Numbered from the stretch's first letter, positions 34,226 through 43,948 are shown. The stretch: DNA of 64,000 bases from Paenibacillus melissococcoides (GCA_944800085.1 CALYLO010000001.1:206001-270000), one strand, 5' to 3'. The notes: a model not told the origin generated them from the sequence alone. Numbers and translations are program-made.

Positions 34226-34588
34226 ATGTTTAACGTAAAATACGACGCAGCAAAGAACCGCATTTATATCAAGCTTGAAGGCATGATGGGCATGGACGAG
34301 GCGAAGGAGTATGACAAAACGACTCGCCAATATGTTGACAAGGCGAACGAAGGATATACGTTCTGCATCGACATGGCGGACGCTCAACCGGCTCCGGCCG
34401 ACGTAAATGAATATTTGGCTGGCCTGCGCGAATATATGGCCAAGAAGAAAATTCTCGGTTCGGCCATGATCGTCAGCTCGGCGCTCACCAAGCTGCAGCT
34501 GTCCCGGTTGATCAAGGAGCTCGGCGGCGACAACGGCGTATTCCAGAGCTACGAAGAAGCGGACAAATATCTCGACAGCTTTAAATAA
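34226..34588 (+). CDS. Small cytoplasmic protein, possibly STAS-like
   Basis: A 120-residue soluble protein. The alternating strands and helices (NRIYIKLEGMMGMDEAKEYD, YTFCIDMADAQPAPADVNEY, LGSAMIVSSALTKLQLSRLI) recall STAS or SpoIIAA-like folds, but the phosphorylatable Ser motif is not obvious. ATG 34226 follows gaggagga by 9 bases. It lies directly before a chemoreceptor gene but has its own terminator. The function is unknown. Confidence 0.7.
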   Translation: MFNVKYDAAKNRIYIKLEGMMGMDEAKEYDKTTRQYVDKANEGYTFCIDMADAQPAPADVNEYLAGLREYMAKKKILGSAMIVSSALTKLQLSRLIKELGGDNGVFQSYEEADKYLDSFK

Positions 34589-34608
34589 GAGTGCGGACTA
34601 CTGATGCG

Positions 34609-34642
34609 AAAAAGACTTGCCCGCGATGCGGGGAGTCTTTTT
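34609..34642 (+). terminator. Rho-independent terminator
   Basis: A 9-bp outer stem (aaaaagact / agtcttttt) encloses a GC hairpin (cccgc / gcggg), with T residues at the 3' side. It ends the small-protein gene. Confidence 0.85.
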
Positions 34643-34717
34643 CCACATAGCGGCCTGTAACGAATCAAGTCTTGCATGACTTGTGTGCAACGAATACAAC
34701 CCGAAGGTGAGAGGACA

Positions 34718-36376
34718 ATGAACGCTCAAATCACATCCGTGGCCAAACGGCTGAAATTCATGGGCAACTGGTGGCATAAGTCGCTGTTGGCGCGAATCCT
34801 CGTTCCCATGACGCTCTTGACTTTGCTTATCATTGCAGCTACAAGCATGGTCAATGTCAATTTTTTGAAAGAAACGATAACGGACCTGATGATTAAAGAT
34901 ACGGAGCAAGACGTCTCCCATGTCATCAGCTTGATCGAACGCGGCGGCGACTTGAACCCGGATGAAATGCTTGAAAGCATCGCTCTCCGGGAACACAGCT
35001 TCGCGCTCATTGTCGACGGCAACGAGATTGCGGCGGTCGCAGGCGCCGCAGAGAAGACGAAGCTGGCCGATTATCCGCAGTTGAAGCCGCTGCTGGAATC
35101 GCCACAGGGAAGCATGTTTCTGGATAATCAACTGGAATATGGCGTATCCGGCCAAGCCGGGAAGTACCGCGTCATCATCGTGTCCAGCCTGCTCGATTTC
35201 AGCGACGGGATCGGATACTATCAGTTGATGCTGCTTGCGGTCGCGATCGCCTCCATCCTGGTGATTTGCGGAACGATATGGCTGCTTGTAAATCGGTTCA
35301 TGGTGAAGCCGATCCATGAAGTGGCCGAGACGCTGGACCGGATTGGAAGCGGCGATTTGACGCAGCGCCTCTCCATGGATGTGAACCGGCAGGATATATG
35401 GGGAATGGTCGCCCGCGGGGTAGACAACATGACCTCGAATCTGCGGAATCTCGTCGAACAGGTCGTCGCGACAAGCGACAAGGTTACCGTCACCTCGGGA
35501 GACTTCGTCCACAGCGCGCAGGAGACGAGCAAAGCCTCCGAGCAGGTGACCCTCTCCTTGCAGGATATCTCGCAGGGCGTCGACGAGGAAGCGCGCATGC
35601 TGCGCAATATCGGCGGCACGATGGAGGACATTACGATGGCCATCGGCGAAGTCGAGCAGGTCGTCAAGTCGATGACGAGCGATTTCGCGAGCGCCAGCGA
35701 GCTGGTATCGAGCGGCAGCGTCATGGTCAAGGACACGGTGAGCCAGATGAACGAGCTGGCTGAAAACGTCGGCTCCAGCTCCGTCGTCATCACCGAATTG
35801 GAGCATCGTTCCGGCAAGGTCGGCGAGATTATCCAGATTATTACCGAGATTGCGGGACAGACGAACTTGCTTGCCCTGAACGCGGCGATTGAAGCGGCCC
35901 GGGCAGGAGAGCACGGTCTTGGCTTCGCGGTGGTCGCCAATGAGGTGCGCAAGCTGGCCGATCAATCAAATCAGGCTGCGCTGGAAATCCAGGAAATCAT
36001 TTCTCTTGTTCAGGCCGATACGCTCCAGGCCGTCGAGTCGATGAGCAAGAGCACGAAGCTGGTCGAGTCGGGCATGGAGAGCGTAAACCAGACCGGGCAA
36101 GTGTTCGGTGCGATTGTCAAGACGATTCAGGAAGTGTCAAGCAATGTGGAAATGGTCGATGCGATCGTGCAGGAGGTCAATCTGAACGCGAAAGAAATTT
36201 TGGAGCGGGTTCAGGGCATTATCCAAATTTCCGAGGAATCGTCGGCCAATGTGCAGTCGATCGCGGCCGCGACCGAGGAGCAGAATGCGATTATGGAAGA
36301 ATTGGCCCTCTCGTCCGAAGAGCTCAATCGCTTGTCGGGCAATCTGCGGGAAGCCTTGACGAAATTCACCGTATAA
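34718..36376 (+). CDS. Methyl-accepting chemotaxis protein
   Basis: A 552-residue membrane chemoreceptor. TM1 lies at about 24-46 ([20 protein letters not shown]) and TM2 at about 168-193 ([20 protein letters not shown]). Between them is a short extracytoplasmic sensor of about 120 residues ([16 protein letters not shown]). A HAMP domain follows ([20 protein letters not shown]), then the long cytoplasmic coiled coil. The hairpin tip is [20 protein letters not shown], which contacts CheA and CheW. ATG 34718 is preferred because gagagga precedes it. The ligand is unknown. An imperfect ggccgtg/cacggcc hairpin follows at about 36404-36440. Confidence 0.95.
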   Translation: MNAQITSVAKRLKFMGNWWHKSLLARILVPMTLLTLLIIAATSMVNVNFLKETITDLMIKDTEQDVSHVISLIERGGDLNPDEMLESIALREHSFALIVDGNEIAAVAGAAEKTKLADYPQLKPLLESPQGSMFLDNQLEYGVSGQAGKYRVIIVSSLLDFSDGIGYYQLMLLAVAIASILVICGTIWLLVNRFMVKPIHEVAETLDRIGSGDLTQRLSMDVNRQDIWGMVARGVDNMTSNLRNLVEQVVATSDKVTVTSGDFVHSAQETSKASEQVTLSLQDISQGVDEEARMLRNIGGTMEDITMAIGEVEQVVKSMTSDFASASELVSSGSVMVKDTVSQMNELAENVGSSSVVITELEHRSGKVGEIIQIITEIAGQTNLLALNAAIEAARAGEHGLGFAVVANEVRKLADQSNQAALEIQEIISLVQADTLQAVESMSKSTKLVESGMESVNQTGQVFGAIVKTIQEVSSNVEMVDAIVQEVNLNAKEILERVQGIIQISEESSANVQSIAAATEEQNAIMEELALSSEELNRLSGNLREALTKFTV

Positions 36377-36603
36377 TGCAAAAAGGATATGTGTATCATC
36401 GGCATCGGCCGTGTTCTCCTCAAGAGAGCACGGCCATTGCTGCATTCGAGGGGCCGGCGGAAGGCTTCAGCAAGCCGTAAGCAGGAACAAGGGGATGTTG
36501 GGGCAAAAATCAAGTGAACAATTCGTAAACAAATAGATTGAACGGTTATTCCAATTGTTTTATTATCTATATGTTGACATAATGGTCCTGAAAGGAGGCG
36601 AAC

Positions 36604-36675
36604 ATGCCGATGAGAGACAGGGATGGATCCGTTCCTCCCGCCTTCAAGGATTGCGGATTCGATCACGATCTCTGA
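36604..36675 (+). CDS. Short upstream ORF (23 codons) ahead of the ABC exporter genes
   Basis: ATG 36604 has the best ribosome site in this stretch (aaaggagg, spacing 5-6), yet it opens only MPMRDRDGSVPPAFKDCGFD plus three codons before TGA. It ends 41 bases before the start assigned to the first ABC subunit. In B. subtilis the bmrCD exporter is preceded by the translated leader bmrB, so a leader role is plausible. No terminator hairpin is visible between this ORF and the exporter. A vestige of the exporter's own start is the alternative. Confidence 0.4.
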   Translation: MPMRDRDGSVPPAFKDCGFDHDL

Positions 36676-36716
36676 CGGCGCCGGACTCGATAACGGTACG
36701 GGATGTGAGAGAGAAG

Positions 36717-38462
36717 ATGCAAGGAAAGTCATTGTTATTCGGTCATGTTCGGGCTCACTGGTTCTTTTATGTGACGGCGGTGCTGTTCATGGCGGCCGCC
36801 AACGTTATCAATTCGTTCTACCCCGCTCTGCTCGGCCAGTTCACCGATGAATTGCAGCAGAACGGGCTGACGCGGGCGACGGTCATTCATTACAGCCTCT
36901 GGCTCGCGGCGATAGGCGTCGGGTATGGCGTGCTCTTCGGCCTGGGACAGTACATGAATCACCGTCTCGGCCGGCTGTTCGAGTTCAATACGCGGCAGCG
37001 GCTGTTCGGGCAATTCACCCGGTTAAGCGAGCATTATTATTCCAAAAACGGGGTCGGCAAGCTGCTCAGCTACTTCATGAATGATGTGCGGGCCGTCCGG
37101 GAATCCATCGCCAACGGCGTCAATCAGATGACGAATGCCACGATTCTGCTCGTATCCGTCCTCGTGATGATGATGCTGAGCCATATACCGCTGCATCTGG
37201 TCTTCGTCTGCGTCCTGCCGCTGCTCTCCATTCCGCTGTTCGTCGTCTACTTCGGCCCCCGCATTCGCATGCGCTCCCGCGCCGTGCAGGATGCGCTTGC
37301 CGGGATGACGGAAGCCGCGGAAGAACAATTCGGCGGCATCAAAGTAACGAAAACGTTCGCGGTGGAGCATATCGCGCAAGCCCGCTTCGACGGGACGGTC
37401 GACCATATCCGCGACAATCAGCTTCGCCTCGTGCGGATGACGTCCTTGTTCCAGGCGCTCATCCCGTTCGCCGGCGCGCTGTCGCTGGCGTTAGCGATCA
37501 CATACGGAGGGATGATGTCCATCCGCGGACAGTTGTCGCTTGGGAACTTCGTTACATTGACGCTTTACCTGCGCATGATCATGACGCCGCTGCAGCAGAT
37601 TGGCAATGTCATCAATACGATGCTTCGTTCCCGCGCGTCGCTCGACCGGCTCAACCGGCTCATGGAAGAAGAGCCGGATATCCAGGAGGCGGAAGAGGCG
37701 GCAGCGCTGCGTCCGGGGGAGGCGGAGCTGGAGCTTCGCCATCTGTCCTTCGCTTACCCGGACAGCGGCACCCCCTCGCTGCAGGATATCAGCATCCGCG
37801 TCGCTCCGGGCAAGACGCTCGGCATCGTCGGCAAAACGGGAAGCGGCAAGACGACGCTCGTCAAGCTGCTGCTGCGGGTATACGATCCGCCGGAGGGAAG
37901 CGTCTTTATCGGCGGCGGCGATATCCGGCATCTGATGCTGGAGAGCCTGCGCACGCAGATTGCCTACGTCCCGCAGGACGGATTTTTGTTCAGTACGACG
38001 ATTCGCGACAATATCGCTTTTTATAACCGCGAGATCGATGACGGGCCGGTTCAGGAAGCGTCGAAGCTGGCGGACATTTACCGCAATATCGAGGAATTTC
38101 CCGACAAATTCGGCACGAAGCTGGGCGAGCGGGGACTTACCTTGTCCGGCGGCCAGCGCCAGCGCACCAGTCTGGCCCGCGGGCTCATCAAGAACGCGCC
38201 GATCCTTATCCTGGATGACAGCGTCAGCGCCGTGGACGTCGTGACTGAGTCCACCATCTTGGCGAATCTGCGCCGCGCCCGCAAAGGCTTGACGACGCTG
38301 ATCATCGCTCACCGCATCAGCGCGGTGCGCCATGCGGACGAGATCGTCGTCCTCGATGAGGGACGGATTGTGGAGCGCGGCACGCATGCCGAGCTGCTCC
38401 GCCAGGGCGGATACTATGCTTCGCTCTATGCGATTCAGGAGGAGGGGATGCTCGATGCGTGA
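36717..38462 (+). CDS. Heterodimeric ABC exporter, subunit 1 (degenerate catalytic site)
   Basis: A 581-residue fused membrane/ATPase half-transporter. About residues 1-320 hold six helices (FFYVTAVLFMAAANVI, ATILLVSVLVMMMLSHI). The ATPase has Walker A GKTGSGKTT, Q-loop VPQDGFLFS, signature LSGGQRQR and Walker B LILDDSVSAVD, where the usual catalytic Glu is Asp. The H-loop is IAHRIS. One degenerate site is the mark of BmrC/TM287-type heterodimeric multidrug exporters. Start ATG 36717 is the best guess; the frame is open further upstream, but a weak site precedes this ATG. It overlaps subunit 2 by 8 bases. Confidence 0.9.
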   Translation: MQGKSLLFGHVRAHWFFYVTAVLFMAAANVINSFYPALLGQFTDELQQNGLTRATVIHYSLWLAAIGVGYGVLFGLGQYMNHRLGRLFEFNTRQRLFGQFTRLSEHYYSKNGVGKLLSYFMNDVRAVRESIANGVNQMTNATILLVSVLVMMMLSHIPLHLVFVCVLPLLSIPLFVVYFGPRIRMRSRAVQDALAGMTEAAEEQFGGIKVTKTFAVEHIAQARFDGTVDHIRDNQLRLVRMTSLFQALIPFAGALSLALAITYGGMMSIRGQLSLGNFVTLTLYLRMIMTPLQQIGNVINTMLRSRASLDRLNRLMEEEPDIQEAEEAAALRPGEAELELRHLSFAYPDSGTPSLQDISIRVAPGKTLGIVGKTGSGKTTLVKLLLRVYDPPEGSVFIGGGDIRHLMLESLRTQIAYVPQDGFLFSTTIRDNIAFYNREIDDGPVQEASKLADIYRNIEEFPDKFGTKLGERGLTLSGGQRQRTSLARGLIKNAPILILDDSVSAVDVVTESTILANLRRARKGLTTLIIAHRISAVRHADEIVVLDEGRIVERGTHAELLRQGGYYASLYAIQEEGMLDA

Positions 38463-40278
38463 AGCAGCCAGCGCGAAGCCGAATGCCGCGCAGGACATCT
38501 CGCGCGAGGATCGCATGCGCTCCTTCACCGCGATGCTGGCTTATGCCAAGCCGTACCGGCTCACCTTCCTCGCGGTGTTCGCCTGCACCTTCTTCGCCAT
38601 CGGCGCGGATCTGCTGCAGCCGTATCTGGTCAAGGTGGCGATCGATGAGAACATGCTGACGGGCGCGCACGGGACAGATACGCTGCTGCTGCTCGGCGGC
38701 TGCTACTTCCTGCTGGCGGCGGTCAGCCTGGTCTTCTCCTACGTCCAGGCGAATCTGATGCAAAAGGTCGGGCAAGGCATCGTCGGCCAGCTTCGTAAAG
38801 ATCTGTTCCGCCATATTTCGAAGCAGTCGATGTCCTTCTTCGACCGCAATCCGATCGGCAGTCTCGTGACGAACGTCTCCAGCGATACGGAGACCATTAA
38901 CCAATTTTTCACGCAAGTGCTCTTGAGCCTGGTGCGCGACGGCTTGTCGCTATTGCTGGTCGTCGCCTTCATGTTCTCCCTGGATGCGCAGCTCGCGCTG
39001 TACTGCCTGCTGCTGTTCCCGGTCATCTTCGCTATCGCGGCCGCCTTCCGTTCGCTGCTGCGCTCGGCGTACCAGCGGGTGCGGGGGGAGCTGTCGCGGC
39101 TTATCGCTTTTCTGGCGGAGAACTTGGCGGGGATGAGCTTGATTCAAGCGTTCCATCAGGAAAAAGAGCAAACCGACCAGTTCACCCGCCGCAATCGCAG
39201 CTATTTGCGCGAAAATTTGCGGGAAGTGCGCACGAGCATTTTGTTCAACCGCTCGTTCGATATGCTCGGCAATCTGTCCGTTGCCTTCGTCGTCTGGCTG
39301 GGCGGCATGGCCGTCCTGGACAAAGCGCTGGAATTCGGGGTGCTCTATGCCTTTATCAATTATATTCGCCAATTTTTCCAGCCCATCAACCAGATTACCC
39401 AGCAATGGAACACGCTGCAGTCGACGACGGTGTCGATGGACCGTCTCTGGCGCATTTTCCGCGTCCAGCCGCAGGTAACCGACCCGGAACCCGGGCAGAC
39501 GGTTGCGGTGAAGCCGGAGGAGGTTCTCGGCCAGGTGGACTTCAACCATATCCGCTTCGCCTATGTCGAGAACCGCGATGTGCTGCATGATCTCGACTTG
39601 CATATCGCTCCCGGGGAATTCATCGGGATTGTCGGCACGACGGGCGCGGGCAAAAGCTCGCTCGTCAGCCTGCTGGCGCGCTTCTATGATGTCCGCCAGG
39701 GCAGCGTCGAGATCGACGGCGTCGACATTCGCCGGCTGAAGCAGGAGACGCTGCACCGGATCGTCGGCCTGGTCCAGCAGGACCCGTATCTCTATTCCGG
39801 CACCATTGTCGACAATGTCCGCCTGTTCCAGGAGGATGTGCCGCGCGAGAGGGTCATCTGGGCCTGCCAGGCGGTCGGCGCGGACAGCATGATCAAGCGG
39901 CTCAAGCACGGCTATGACACGCGCCTCTCCGAACGGGGCAGCGGGCTGTCCGCCGGCGAACGCCAGCTGATCTCCTTCGCCCGGATTCTCGTGTTCGAGC
40001 CGCGCATCCTCATTCTCGACGAGGCGACGGCTCATCTGGATTCGCATACCGAGCGCCTCATCCAGCAGGCCTTGAATGTCGTCTCGAAGGGCAGGACGAC
40101 GATTGTTATCGCCCATCGCCTCTCGACGATTCAACATGCCGACCGCATCATCGTCATGAGCGGCGGCCGCGTCATCGAGGAGGGCGATCACGAGGCGCTG
40201 CTGAAGCGGGGCGGCAGCTACGCCGAACTGGTGCGCCATTCCCGCACCGGCGGCACGGAGCTGCAGGCGTCGATGTAG
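38455..40278 (+). CDS. Heterodimeric ABC exporter, subunit 2
   Basis: A 607-residue half-transporter that pairs with the preceding protein. Six helices (LTFLAVFACTFFAIGADLL, LLLLGGCYFLLAAVSLVFSY, YCLLLFPVIFAIAAAF) lie in about residues 1-330. The ATPase has Walker A GTTGAGKSS, a deviant signature LSAGERQL, a canonical Walker B LILDEATAHLD and H-loop IAHRLS. The altered signature here and the Asp in subunit 1 would fall in the same composite site, leaving one competent ATPase site, as in BmrCD. The start overlaps the end of subunit 1 and follows ggaggagggg. Possible substrates are drugs, peptides or lipids; the NRPS product 3 kb upstream is a speculative one. Confidence 0.92.
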   Translation: MREAASAKPNAAQDISREDRMRSFTAMLAYAKPYRLTFLAVFACTFFAIGADLLQPYLVKVAIDENMLTGAHGTDTLLLLGGCYFLLAAVSLVFSYVQANLMQKVGQGIVGQLRKDLFRHISKQSMSFFDRNPIGSLVTNVSSDTETINQFFTQVLLSLVRDGLSLLLVVAFMFSLDAQLALYCLLLFPVIFAIAAAFRSLLRSAYQRVRGELSRLIAFLAENLAGMSLIQAFHQEKEQTDQFTRRNRSYLRENLREVRTSILFNRSFDMLGNLSVAFVVWLGGMAVLDKALEFGVLYAFINYIRQFFQPINQITQQWNTLQSTTVSMDRLWRIFRVQPQVTDPEPGQTVAVKPEEVLGQVDFNHIRFAYVENRDVLHDLDLHIAPGEFIGIVGTTGAGKSSLVSLLARFYDVRQGSVEIDGVDIRRLKQETLHRIVGLVQQDPYLYSGTIVDNVRLFQEDVPRERVIWACQAVGADSMIKRLKHGYDTRLSERGSGLSAGERQLISFARILVFEPRILILDEATAHLDSHTERLIQQALNVVSKGRTTIVIAHRLSTIQHADRIIVMSGGRVIEEGDHEALLKRGGSYAELVRHSRTGGTELQASM

Positions 40279-40360
40279 CGCGCCGGCTTCTTCGCCAGGG
40301 TGGACAGACCTTGTCCCCCGTCTGCCCGAATCTGCTCGAAGTTGAATCGAAGCCTTTGCG

Positions 40361-40395
40361 AACCCGCATGGACGGCATCCATGCGGGTTTTTATA
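40361..40395 (+). terminator. Rho-independent terminator of the ABC exporter operon
   Basis: A perfect 12-bp stem (aacccgcatgga / tccatgcgggtt) with a 5-base loop leads into a T tract. Confidence 0.85.
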
Positions 40396-40422
40396 TATCC
40401 CGGGCGGAGGCGGGCGGCTCGA

Positions 40423-40620
40423 TTCCTGCATGGGTGCAGCTTTTTCCCCTTCAGAAGGGAGATGCGGCTGAAATTCCTGCACAGCTGCATCTTTTCGCCC
40501 CAAATCCCTGCTAACTCAGCCAAAACAGTGGAAATTGCTGCGCATTTGCAGGATTGCCTTTTTCCCGATCTGGCGTCAAGAAAAAAGCTGCAGAATTGCA
40601 GTATTGACCGAAGAATTAGC
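40423..40620. repeat. Cluster of cctgca/tgcagg hairpin repeats
   Basis: Imperfect units recur every 45-60 bases: gattcctgcatgggtgcagc, gaaattcctgcacagctgca, gaaattgctgcgcatttgca and aagctgcagaattgcag. Each can fold on itself around the central pairing. The same family is present near 11290-11432, 60160-60290 and 61855-61910. They fill most of the gene-free gap 40279-40800. Confidence 0.6.
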
Positions 40621-40757
40621 CGAAGAATTAGCCGACGCAGCCGGACGGCGGGGACAAGCCCCTGCTTCCGCCGAGCGAGGAATGTTCACGTGATTGCTAC
40701 ATTTTATAGCTAGATGGAGTCATGTCAGCCGTAAGCAACTCGGTTACACTGTGGAAG

Positions 40758-40773
40758 TGTGATCTAGATCACA
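40758..40773. promoter_or_regulatory. CRP/FNR-type palindromic operator
   Basis: The sequence tgtgatctagatcaca is a perfect 16-base palindrome matching the TGTGA-N6-TCACA consensus of Crp/Fnr-family regulators. It ends 27 bases before the start of the exported DUF4198-like gene, close enough to overlap its promoter. An oxygen- or redox-responsive Fnr-type regulator is the likely binder in a Bacillota genome, but that is inference. Confidence 0.6.
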
Positions 40774-40800
40774 TTTCGTAACGGAAAGGTTGGGATATGT

Positions 40801-41865
40801 ATGAACATGAAAACCGCCAGCATCCTGCTTGGGACGCTGCTGTCTGCCACGCTCGCCATCCCGGCGTTCGCGCATGACGGATGGTCGCAGACGAACAGTC
40901 CCGTCATCGGCGCGGGCGAGGTCGCCTATGTCGACATGATGCTCGGCAATCATTCCAATGAGCACCGCAGCTACCGCATCGCCGGCCAGTGGAGCACCGA
41001 TTCCTCGAAAGTATACGTCATGAACCCGGCGGGCAAAAAGATCGACATTACCGATACGCGCTTCTATACGGGCGAAGCGGCGACAGAGACGGAGCCGGCG
41101 CTTAATAACTATTTTGTCTCTTCCTTCTCCTCTTCCCAGCCTGGAGCCTATATCGTCTCGGTCGAGGGAGACAGCATCTTCAAGGGAGCCGATGCGGCGA
41201 GCCGCACCTTGCGCAGCGCCAAATCGTTCGTCGCCGTCATGGACATCCCGACGATGAAGCGGGCCTCCTTGCTGACCGGCTTCCAGCGTCAAGTGAGCCC
41301 GGACCGCGCCGAGCTGGTGCCGTTGTTCAATCCGGCAGCGGCGCAAGCCGACACCTCCGCAGAAGTCCAATTGCTGCTGAAAGGCAAGCCGCTGGCCGAC
41401 ACCGAAGTATCGCTTATCCGCCGCAGCAATTCGGAGGCGGTGACCGTAAAGACGGATGCCAAGGGCATCGCCAAGTTCAAGCTGGGCGGCGCCGATTATT
41501 ATTTGCTGCGCGCCAAGCCGGCTACCAATGAGAAGCGCGAGGGCGAGTATGATACCGTCAGTTATGAAGCGACGATGACCTTCATCGTCCAGAACGGCAC
41601 CTACGAGCTGCCGGGCACCCCATCCGAAGCGAAGCCGCAGGTGTTCCTGAACGGCAAGGCGCAGCCGGATGACTCGTTCTCGTTCGCCAACGGCACGCTG
41701 ATGGCGGATGCGGCCTGGGCGGAGGAAGCTTTTGGAAATAAGAGTAAGATCGCCGCATCTGCGGTCTCGCTGCGGGACGCGGCTTCCGAGGCGGGGGCCG
41801 TGCTGGAATATTTGCCGGCGGTCGGAGCGAACCGCGCCGCCGTCTATTTGTACCTGACGAAATAA
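40801..41865 (+). CDS. Exported DUF4198-like protein with C-terminal stalk-like segment
   Basis: A 354-residue secreted protein. The signal peptide (SILLGTLLSATLAIPAFA) is followed by AHDGW, so a His could become an N-terminal metal ligand as in CopC. The middle resembles DUF4198/nickel-uptake-like substrate proteins (FKGADAASRTLRSAKSFVAV, LLKGKPLADTEVSLIRR, TDAKGIAKFKLGGADYYLLR). The end has a short copper-amine-oxidase-like stalk (VFLNGKAQ, ANGTLMADAAWAEEAFG). The gene lies 88 bases before the CopC-CopD gene. A role in copper or nickel acquisition or tolerance is inferred. Confidence 0.75.
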   Translation: MNMKTASILLGTLLSATLAIPAFAHDGWSQTNSPVIGAGEVAYVDMMLGNHSNEHRSYRIAGQWSTDSSKVYVMNPAGKKIDITDTRFYTGEAATETEPALNNYFVSSFSSSQPGAYIVSVEGDSIFKGADAASRTLRSAKSFVAVMDIPTMKRASLLTGFQRQVSPDRAELVPLFNPAAAQADTSAEVQLLLKGKPLADTEVSLIRRSNSEAVTVKTDAKGIAKFKLGGADYYLLRAKPATNEKREGEYDTVSYEATMTFIVQNGTYELPGTPSEAKPQVFLNGKAQPDDSFSFANGTLMADAAWAEEAFGNKSKIAASAVSLRDAASEAGAVLEYLPAVGANRAAVYLYLTK

Positions 41866-41953
41866 TACCAGCTTCCCCTGGGCGGGCCGCTGCATCAGGT
41901 GGAGGCCCGTCTGCCCGGGAATAGAAGCACGTCAGAAGTCAGGAGGAACGTTT

Positions 41954-43945
41954 ATGGGAAAATGGAAGGGGAATTCGAGACAACCCGTCTATTGGCTGGG
42001 GATAGCCGCCTTGCTGTTCTCCCTTCTGCTTCATCCGCTGACCGCATCCGCTCATGCGAATCTGGCGTCATCGAAGCCGCTGGCGGATGCGGAGCTGGAC
42101 ACGGCGCCGTCGGAGATACGCATCACGTTCACCGAGGGCATCGATGCGAAGCTGAGCTCGCTCACATTGTGGGACGAGGATGGACGCGAGATAGGCGGCG
42201 CCGTAACCGGGGAAGGCGACGACACGCTGGTCAAGGCCCTTCCCGAGCTGAAAAACGGCGTTTATAAGGTGAAGTGGCAGGTGCTGTCGGTGGATACGCA
42301 TGTCACCGAGGGCTCGTATCGGTTCGCGGTTGGGACGACGCTGGATAAGAGCGGGCCCGCGCCGACCAAGTCGCTGGATGACGACGAAGCGCCGCAAGCG
42401 AAGCCGGACAGCGGCTCCCCGGGAGAGGACGGGAAGCCCGCTTCCGTTAACCCCGGCGCTCCGGCAGAGGGGACGACGCCGCCGGACCGGAGCGGGCCGA
42501 AGCCTTCGGCGGGCCAGGCCGAGCGAGCGGAGCCTGCCGCAGCCAAGCCGGCCGGCGGCGAGGCGGACGCCGGAGCGTCCGGCGCAGACAAGGCGGGCAC
42601 GCGTCAGCCGGCTGCCGATCAGGCGAAGGAGCCGAAGGCGCGGCCGACTGCGCCCGCTTCGTCCGGCTCCGGAAGCGGCGCCCCCCGGGAAGCGGCCGCA
42701 TCGCCGGCCGGGGAGCCTGGCGGATCGGACCCGGCCAAGGGGCAGCAAGCTCCGTCGGTCCAGGCCCCAGCAGCCGAAGCAGCACCATCGGCCGGCCAAG
42801 AGAGCGGAAGCCGGGAAGGGGATGCCGCTTCCCCGAAGCCATCCGATCCACCTGGCTCGGAACGTGATCAGGGAAGCGCGGCGGACGGAGAAGAAGCCTC
42901 TGCACCCGGCGGTCAGGACGTCCGTTCAGCGGATGGGGCTGCGCCTGAGGCCGATCACGCCCATCGCCATCATGACCATACATCCGGCCATACGGCGCAC
43001 AGTACAGGCATGACCGATCGGTGGAACACCGTGATCCGGATTGTCAATGTACTGACGACAGCCGCCTTATTTGCCCTCCTGTACCATCATTATGCGCTCG
43101 GAAGGGGAGGACCGCGGCTGGCGGACATGGCTGCACGGACGCATAAGGCGGCACAGGCTGTCGCGCTTGCGGCCGCATTCCTCTATGCGCTGACCTATGC
43201 GGCGCATATGCTGCTGCTTGCCGCGCAGTTGACGCCTGCCGGCTCCGGCGCCAGTTCTATGGCCTCCACGGCATGGACATTGGCCGTCTCGACGCGCGTC
43301 GGCTTGACGGACGGAGCGCGCATCCTGCTGGCCGCCGTATTATGCGGGACGCTGCTCATGGGGCGGCGGTCGCCTCATCGGCCGATGGCCGTCCTGCGGT
43401 GCCTGCTGCTGCTCGGCCTGGCGCTGACCTTCCCGCTGACCGGCCATGCCGTCTCGGGTTCCCCGCTGCAGGCGGCGGCCGCTGTCGTCTCGCATGCGCT
43501 GCATTTCGCGACGGCAGGCATCTGGTTCGGCGGACTGGCCGGGCTGTTGCTCGTCACCCGGAGCTTGCGCCGGAAGCCCGATGCGGATGCTTTCGCGGAA
43601 GCAGGCCGCCTATGGTCGGGCTTCTCTGCCGCCGCCCTGCCATTTACGGTCATCACGGTGGTGACCGGCTTAGTGCTGGCGGTGATGCATGTCGGCAGTT
43701 GGGAGGCGCTCTATGCGTCGCCGTACGGACAGACGCTTCTCGTCAAAAGCGCGCTCTATGCGGGCGTGCTCGTGATTGCCGCCTTCCACCGCTTCCTGTG
43801 GCTGCCCGCGTTCGTGAAGCAGGAAGGCGACCCGGAGCGGGTCCGGGTCTTTCTGCGCGGCGTCAGTCTGGAGGCGGCTTGCGGCGCGGTTATATTTATC
43901 ATCGCCGGGATGTTATCCACCGGAATGCCGCCGGGCTTGGGATAA
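41954..43945 (+). CDS. CopC-CopD fusion protein with long linker (copper transport)
   Basis: A 663-residue protein. A signal peptide (GIAALLFSLLLHPLTASA) precedes the CopC domain, which starts HANLASSKPLADAELD with the N-terminal His Cu ligand and extends to about residue 128 (VLSVDTHVTEGSYRFAV). About residues 132-330 are a Pro/Ala/Gly/Glu-rich low-complexity linker, followed by a His cluster, HAHRHHDHTSGHTAH. The rest is a CopD-type membrane domain with eight or so helices (FATAGIWFGGLAGLLLV, FTVITVVTGLVLAVM). It is expected to bind copper outside the cell and help move it across the membrane. ATG 41954 follows aggagg. It is probably in one operon with the DUF4198-like gene. Confidence 0.88.
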   Translation: MGKWKGNSRQPVYWLGIAALLFSLLLHPLTASAHANLASSKPLADAELDTAPSEIRITFTEGIDAKLSSLTLWDEDGREIGGAVTGEGDDTLVKALPELKNGVYKVKWQVLSVDTHVTEGSYRFAVGTTLDKSGPAPTKSLDDDEAPQAKPDSGSPGEDGKPASVNPGAPAEGTTPPDRSGPKPSAGQAERAEPAAAKPAGGEADAGASGADKAGTRQPAADQAKEPKARPTAPASSGSGSGAPREAAASPAGEPGGSDPAKGQQAPSVQAPAAEAAPSAGQESGSREGDAASPKPSDPPGSERDQGSAADGEEASAPGGQDVRSADGAAPEADHAHRHHDHTSGHTAHSTGMTDRWNTVIRIVNVLTTAALFALLYHHYALGRGGPRLADMAARTHKAAQAVALAAAFLYALTYAAHMLLLAAQLTPAGSGASSMASTAWTLAVSTRVGLTDGARILLAAVLCGTLLMGRRSPHRPMAVLRCLLLLGLALTFPLTGHAVSGSPLQAAAAVVSHALHFATAGIWFGGLAGLLLVTRSLRRKPDADAFAEAGRLWSGFSAAALPFTVITVVTGLVLAVMHVGSWEALYASPYGQTLLVKSALYAGVLVIAAFHRFLWLPAFVKQEGDPERVRVFLRGVSLEAACGAVIFIIAGMLSTGMPPGLG

Positions 43946-43948
43946 ATG

